From positions 1 to 57,460 of the forward strand of contig NZ_MJGO01000009.1 of NCBI RefSeq assembly GCF_001864895.1: a DNA stretch of 57,460 nucleotides. Reading direction: 5' to 3'. This document shows, piece after piece, positions 53,298-57,460 of the stretch. The DNA comes from Curtobacterium sp. MCBA15_009 (lineage in GTDB: Bacteria > Actinomycetota > Actinomycetes > Actinomycetales > Microbacteriaceae). The translations under genes and the position numbers were made by a program. Under the pieces are notes generated by a model. It saw only the letters and a program-made list of their open reading frames with translations, did no database searches and was not told the origin of the DNA. The first letter of the stretch is position 1. Each line of letters opens with the position of its first letter.

Positions 53298-54113
53298 GTG
53301 GCGGGAATCTCGAACGGACGGGGCACCGGGCCCGACGCGGACGACACCGCCGGTGTCGCAGCTGCGGCGGACTCCGCGGGCCATCCCTGGGCCGGCCGGA
53401 CGTTCGACCACCACGACACCGCGTTCGCCGACGACGACGGGCTCGCCGACCCGGCCCTGGTCGCGGCGATCGGCGCCCTGACCACGGGAGCCCCGCAGGG
53501 CGCGGTCGTCGACGCCCTGCGCTCCGCCCGCTTGCTCATCCCGCTCATCGCCGAGGCCGGCGACGTCGGTACGACCGAGACCGGCGCGCTCGTCGACAAG
53601 ACCCAGGAGCTCTCGATCGTCACGGTCGCCGGGCCGGACGGCCGCAGCGTCATGCCGGCCTTCACGTCGGTCGACGCCATGCACGCGTGGGACCCGGACG
53701 CGCGCCCCGTCCCGGTGGAGTCCCGCCGGGTGGCGATGGCCGCGGCGAGCGAGGACACCCAGCTCGTCGTCCTCGACCCGAAGTCGCCGACCGAGTTCGT
53801 GCTGCGCCGTCCCGCGGTGTGGGCGCTCGGGCAGGACCTGCCCTGGACGCCCTGCTTCGAGGACCCCGACGTCGCGGGGGCGTTCGCGGCGTCGGTGCAG
53901 GGCGAGCCGAGCGTCGCGCGGGTCGAACTCGCGCCGGGCGACCCGGTCGGTCGCTTCGCCGGACCCGAGCTGACGGTGGGCCTCGCGCTGCACCCCGGCC
54001 TCGACCGCGAGCAGGTCGCGGCGCTCGTCGGTCGGCTGCAGCAGCGGTGGGCCACCGACGCCGTCATCGCCGAGCGGGTCGACAGCATGCGGGTCGCCCT
54101 CCGCGCCGCCTGA
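53298..54113 (+). CDS. SseB family protein
   Basis: A 271-residue soluble protein with two SseB-type segments: LLIPLIAEAG ... SIVTVAGPDGRSVMPAFTSVDAMHAW in the first half, and a C-terminal LALHPGLDREQVAALVGRLQ. The family's role in actinobacteria is unknown; it is commonly next to priA, as here. The start is GTG at 53298, four bases after priA. Nothing suggests secretion. Confidence 0.88.
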   Translation: MAGISNGRGTGPDADDTAGVAAAADSAGHPWAGRTFDHHDTAFADDDGLADPALVAAIGALTTGAPQGAVVDALRSARLLIPLIAEAGDVGTTETGALVDKTQELSIVTVAGPDGRSVMPAFTSVDAMHAWDPDARPVPVESRRVAMAAASEDTQLVVLDPKSPTEFVLRRPAVWALGQDLPWTPCFEDPDVAGAFAASVQGEPSVARVELAPGDPVGRFAGPELTVGLALHPGLDREQVAALVGRLQQRWATDAVIAERVDSMRVALRAA

Positions 54114-54275
54114 TCCACCGACCCCGCAGCGCGGGGCCAGGGGCGCGGCGACGCCGCGGACACGGCCGCGGCACCGACCGGGACCCGACGCAGCCCCGGC
54201 TCGGCCCCGGCCCGGCCCGGTGCTGCTGCGGCGGTGCGACCCCGGTCGGGGGGCCGCCGCCGGTACGATGACGGG

Positions 54276-55151
54276 GTGAGCCCGAACCCGACGACCAACC
54301 CCACCGGCGCGACCACCCACGGTCCGACGGGGCGTCCCGTCCGCGAGTTCCCCGTGCCCGAGGAGCTCGACAGCACCGGACCCGCCCGCATCATCGCGCT
54401 CTGCAACCAGAAGGGCGGCGTCGGCAAGACCACGACCGCCATCAACCTCGGCGCGGCGCTCGCCGAGTACGGCCGCAAGGTCCTCGCCGTCGACTTCGAC
54501 CCGCAGGGTGCGCTGTCCGCGGGCCTCGGCGTCCGCACGCACGACATCCACACCGTCTACGACCTGCTCATGGGCGCCGTGAAGGACCCGAACCAGGTCA
54601 TCCAGCCGACGAACACCCCCGGGCTCGACGTCATCCCCGCGAACATCGACCTGTCCGCTGCCGAGGTGCACCTGGTCAACGAGGTCGCCCGCGAGCAGAT
54701 CCTGGCGAGCGTGCTCCGCAAGGTCGCGAACGACTACGACGTGATCCTGGTCGACTGCCAGCCGTCGCTCGGGCTGCTCACCGTCAACGCGCTGACGGCG
54801 GCGCACGGGGTGCTCATCCCGCTCGAGTGCGAGTTCTTCGCGCTCCGCGGTGTCGCCCTGCTCATCGAGACGATCGACAAGGTGCGCGACCGCCTCAACC
54901 CGGCGCTGACGCTCGACGGCATCCTGGCGACCATGTACGACTCGCGCACGCTGCACTCCCGCGAGGTCATGGAACGCGTCGTCGACACCTTCGACGACCG
55001 GGTGCTCGACACCGTCATCGGCCGCACCGTCCGGTTCCCCGACGCCACGGTGTCCGCGCGCCCCATCACCCAGACCGCTCCCGACCACGCGGCCGCACAC
55101 GCCTACCGGCAGCTCGCACGAGAGCTCGTCCAGCGTGGCGCCGTCGCCTGA
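54276..55151 (+). CDS. parA: ParA/Soj-family ATPase linked to scpAB
   Basis: A 291-residue Walker ATPase. The deviant Walker A KGGVGKTTT with its signature lysine follows IIALCNQ near residue 45; VDFDPQGALSAGLG and the VDCQPSLGLLTVNAL Walker B region follow. ParA proteins move DNA or cargo over the nucleoid. No parB accompanies it, and the partner genes are condensin subunits. GTG at 54276 is six bases after TACGAT (54264-54269), so it is probably leaderless. It overlaps scpA by 17 bases. Confidence 0.93.
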   Translation: MSPNPTTNPTGATTHGPTGRPVREFPVPEELDSTGPARIIALCNQKGGVGKTTTAINLGAALAEYGRKVLAVDFDPQGALSAGLGVRTHDIHTVYDLLMGAVKDPNQVIQPTNTPGLDVIPANIDLSAAEVHLVNEVAREQILASVLRKVANDYDVILVDCQPSLGLLTVNALTAAHGVLIPLECEFFALRGVALLIETIDKVRDRLNPALTLDGILATMYDSRTLHSREVMERVVDTFDDRVLDTVIGRTVRFPDATVSARPITQTAPDHAAAHAYRQLARELVQRGAVA

Positions 55152-55938
55152 GCCGGGGTTCCGGGTCCGGCTCGCCAACTTCGACGGGCCGTTCGACCTC
55201 CTGCTCTCGCTCATCACGAAGCACGAGCTGGACATCACCGAGGTCTCCCTCGGCGCCGTGACGGGTGAGTTCATCGCCTACGTCCGGCAGGCCGAGTCCG
55301 CCGACGAACTCGACGAGGCAAGCGAGTTCCTCGTCGTCGCCGCGACCCTGCTCGACCTGAAGATCGTCGGGCTGCTGCCGCAGGGCGAGCTCGTCGACGC
55401 CGAGGACGTCGCCCTGCTCGAGGCCCGCGACCTGCTGTTCGCACGCCTGCTGCAGTACCGCGCGTTCAAGCAGGCGGCCGACTGGTTCGGGGAGCGCTGG
55501 GGCGTCGAGTCCCGCCGGCACGTGCGGAGCGTCCGGCTCGAGGAGCGCTTCCGCGCCCGCACGCCCGAACTCGTCTGGACGCTGTCCGTCCAGGACTTCG
55601 CGGCGCTGGCGGCGGTGGCGTTCGCGCCGAAGGAGATCCCCACGGTCGGACTCGACCACCTGCACGCGCCGCTCATCAGCATCCGCGAGCAGGCCGCGAT
55701 CGTCGTCTCGATCCTCCGCACCCGCTCCGACGAGGACGTCTCGTTCCGCGACCTGGTCGCCGGCGTGCTGGAGACGGGTATCGTGGTGGCTCGCTTCCTC
55801 GCGATCCTCGAGCTGTACCGGAACGCGTCGATCTCGTTCGAGCAGCTCGAGCCGCTCGGGGAGCTGACACTCCGGTGGACCGCCGAGGACTGGTCCGACG
55901 AGAGCCTCGCCAACCTGGGAGCCGACTATGACGGATGA
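55135..55938 (+). CDS. scpA: Segregation and condensation protein A
   Basis: A 267-residue kleisin that bridges SMC heads. The start FRVRLANFDGPFDLLLSLIT, ELDITEVSLGAVTGEFIAYV and EFLVVAATLLDLKIVGLLP are diagnostic of ScpA; the C-terminal winged helix includes VVARFLAILELYRNASI. The GTG lies within the 3' end of parA, and the stop lies inside scpB, so parA-scpA-scpB are translationally linked. The smc gene is elsewhere. Confidence 0.95.
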   Translation: MAPSPEPGFRVRLANFDGPFDLLLSLITKHELDITEVSLGAVTGEFIAYVRQAESADELDEASEFLVVAATLLDLKIVGLLPQGELVDAEDVALLEARDLLFARLLQYRAFKQAADWFGERWGVESRRHVRSVRLEERFRARTPELVWTLSVQDFAALAAVAFAPKEIPTVGLDHLHAPLISIREQAAIVVSILRTRSDEDVSFRDLVAGVLETGIVVARFLAILELYRNASISFEQLEPLGELTLRWTAEDWSDESLANLGADYDG

Positions 55939-56605
55939 CGCGCACGACCCGTCCAGCGCCGAACCCGGCGGGGCCGACGAGATCGCCGACGCCCGCGCGA
56001 TCGAGCACCTGGTGCACGAGGCGGACACGCAGACGATCCCGGTCGACCGCCAGCTCGAGGCGATCCTCATGATCGCCGACGAGCCGCAGTCGCTCGTGGC
56101 CCTCGCGGCCGCCGTCGGTGCTCCCGTCCCCGCGGTCCGCCAGGCCGTCGAGCGCCTCGTCGCGGACTTCGACGGCGTCGACGGCACGGTCCGCCGCGGC
56201 TTCGAACTCCGCGAGGTCGGCGGCGGCTGGCGCTTCTACGTCCGCCAGGACCTCGACGCGGTCGTCGAGCAGTTCGTCGAGGCCGAACGGCCGTCGCGAC
56301 TGTCGCAGGCCGCGCTCGAGACGCTCGCCGTGGTCGCCTACAAGCAGCCGATCACCCGCTCGCAGATCGCGTCCATCCGCGCCGTCAACGTCGACGGCGT
56401 CGTCCGCACCCTGGTCGCGCGTGGTCTCATCGAGGAGTCGTTCACCGACGCCGAGACCGGCGCCATCAACTACGTCACGTCCGATCTGCTCCTGCAGCAG
56501 CTCGGCATCAACTCGCTCGACGAGCTGCCGCTCATCTCGCCCCTCCTGGACGACGGTGCGGACGGCTTCGAGCAGAACGAAGGGATCCCCGATGGCCGGG
56601 TTTGA
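55928..56605 (+). CDS. scpB: Segregation and condensation protein B
   Basis: A 225-residue ScpB with two winged-helix domains: QLEAILMIADEPQSLVALAA starts the first, and SRLSQAALETLAVVAYKQPI then TRSQIASIRAVNVDGVVRTL the second. It binds ScpA in the bacterial condensin. An acidic head of about 40 residues precedes the core. The ATG overlaps scpA by 11 bases, and the 3' end overlaps the next ATG by 14. Confidence 0.95.
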   Translation: MTDDAHDPSSAEPGGADEIADARAIEHLVHEADTQTIPVDRQLEAILMIADEPQSLVALAAAVGAPVPAVRQAVERLVADFDGVDGTVRRGFELREVGGGWRFYVRQDLDAVVEQFVEAERPSRLSQAALETLAVVAYKQPITRSQIASIRAVNVDGVVRTLVARGLIEESFTDAETGAINYVTSDLLLQQLGINSLDELPLISPLLDDGADGFEQNEGIPDGRV

Positions 56606-57460
56606 CGACCGGGGGCGCGGCGCGCCCCGAGACCGAGACGACCGCAACGGACGCTCAGGAGGCCCGGATCGCCCCGGGCGTCCGGCTGCCGGCCGCGGCG
56701 GGGCCGGCTCCGGCGCCGGTGGCCGCTCCGGCGGGTACGGTCGCGACGACCGCGGGGGCGCACGCCCGCCGCGCGACGACGACCGTCGCGGCGGGTACCC
56801 GTCGCGCGACGACCGCGGCGGCGACCGTGGTGGCTACCGGGGTCGTGACGACCGTGCCGGTGGTGGCGACCGTGGTGGGTACCGTGGGGCTTCGGCTCCG
56901 CGTGACGATCGCGGTGGGTACCGGGGCCGTGACGACCGTGGGGCCTCGGCTCCGCGTGACGATCGTGGTGGGTACCGGGGCCGTGACGACCGTGGGGCTT
57001 CGGCTCCGCGTGACGATCGTGGTGGGTACCGGGGCCGGGACGACCGCGCCGGTGGTGGCGATCGTGGCGGGTACCGTGGCGGCGCTCCGCGTGACGATCG
57101 TGGTGGGTACCGGGGTCGTGACGACCGTAGCTCGGCTCCCCGCGAGGACCGTGGCGGCTACCGGGGTCGTGACGACCGCAGCGCGGCTCCGCGCGACGAC
57201 CGTGGTGGGTACCGCGGCCGTGACGAGCGCAGCGCGGCTCCGCGCGACGACCGCGGCGGCTACCGGGGTCGTGACGACCGCAGCTCGGCTCCGCGTGACG
57301 ACCGCGGCGGCTACCGCGGTCGTGACGACCGTGACGGCGCACGACCGAACCCCCGCGGAACCGGGGAATCCCGTGGTTCCGGAGCACCTCGGTGGGGCGG
57401 AGCGGACCGGAACCGCGGGCGCGACGACCGCAGCTCGGCGCCGCGTGACGACCGCGGCGG
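56592..57460 (+). CDS. Gene with RGG-like repeat head, probable RsuA/RluB pseudouridine synthase (partial)
   Basis: An open frame from the ATG at 56592 runs off the window after 289 codons. All visible sequence is Gly/Arg/Asp-rich. From about 56823 to 57336 a unit of about 17 residues, of the type DRGGYRGRDDRSSAPRD, is repeated; DRGGYRGRD occurs nine times, plus two variant units. In actinobacteria the gene after scpB usually encodes an RsuA/RluB pseudouridine synthase, and some have charged, repetitive N-termini, so that identity is inferred from context only. GAAGGGATCCCCG before the ATG supplies a ribosome site. Confidence 0.65.
   Translation, partial: MAGFDDRGRGAPRDRDDRNGRSGGPDRPGRPAAGRGGAGSGAGGRSGGYGRDDRGGARPPRDDDRRGGYPSRDDRGGDRGGYRGRDDRAGGGDRGGYRGASAPRDDRGGYRGRDDRGASAPRDDRGGYRGRDDRGASAPRDDRGGYRGRDDRAGGGDRGGYRGGAPRDDRGGYRGRDDRSSAPREDRGGYRGRDDRSAAPRDDRGGYRGRDERSAAPRDDRGGYRGRDDRSSAPRDDRGGYRGRDDRDGARPNPRGTGESRGSGAPRWGGADRNRGRDDRSSAPRDDRG

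Noticed and set aside
56823..57336. Possible CRISPR array
   Set aside because: The repeats are contiguous coding units without unique spacers, and no cas gene is present.
56470..57387. Minus-strand frame rich in His/Arg/Gly repeats
   Set aside because: It is the complement of the RGG-like coding repeats on the plus strand, which continue the scpB operon with a ribosome site.
1..57460. tRNA or rRNA genes, prophage, biosynthetic cluster
   Set aside because: No cloverleaf with a CCA-ready end, no rRNA sequence, no integrase or structural phage genes, and no NRPS/PKS-like modules were seen on reading both strands.

Overview
The window is a stretch of actinobacterial chromosome with very high G+C content and almost every third codon position G or C. 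The gene order thyA-folA-dapA-rnj-ftsK-pgsA-cinA-clgR-DUF3046-recA-recX-miaB-miaA-dapF-hflX-lexA, the LysM gene divergent from lexA, and many leaderless promoters point to the Actinomycetes. The accessory content (protealysin-like protease with an emfourin-like protein, GH6 glucanase, many short palindromic intergenic repeats) suggests Microbacteriaceae, possibly Curtobacterium. The genus is an inference from memory, not a search result. Coding is dense and no phage, transposase, rRNA or tRNA gene was recognised.

Layout. 1-7.7 kb: a class IV aminotransferase (probably PabC), a small unknown ORF pair, a MutT-type Nudix hydrolase, two membrane proteins, a Na+/H+ antiporter and a PiT phosphate transporter with a candidate PHO box between the last two. 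8-13.6 kb: aspartate ammonia-lyase, a YihY/BrkB membrane protein, an MFS exporter, an FKBP isomerase and an aldo/keto reductase. 13.7-19.3 kb: the RNA polymerase recycling helicase HelD, an emfourin-like protein beside an M4 metalloprotease, a GH6 glucanase and a VanZ-like protein. 19.3-28.2 kb: rpsO with a structured leader, an FMN reductase, a secreted coiled-coil/SLT protein, pnp, a PEBP protein, a TetR regulator, an M16 peptidase and a histidine phosphatase. 28.2-35.3 kb: a GNAT acetyltransferase, dapB, a TPR membrane protein, a TIGR01777 epimerase, thyA-folA, dapA and RNase J. 35.4-49.9 kb: ftsK-pgsA-cinA, clgR, DUF3046, recA-recX, miaB-miaA-dapF, a methyltransferase, hflX, lexA and the LysM division inhibitor. 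50-57.5 kb: hisC-hisB-hisH-priA-sseB, then parA-scpA-scpB and the start of a gene with a long RGG-like repeat head, cut by the window edge.

How the parts fit. Three diaminopimelate/lysine genes (dapB, dapA, dapF) are scattered among housekeeping genes. The SOS circuit is visible as genes plus operators: LexA-type boxes lie before recA, lexA and the LysM gene. RNA metabolism is well represented (pnp, rnj, rpsO, miaA/miaB, hflX, helD). At least 22 genes carry a TANNNT-like -10 box 6 to 9 bases before the start codon, the geometry of leaderless transcripts.

The most unusual material is between genes: several families of palindromes and tandem repeats (named A to D here) recur at gene ends, including a 195-bp composite unit tandemly repeated between 24.8 and 25.3 kb. 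No mobile-element enzyme is visible in the window that would explain them.
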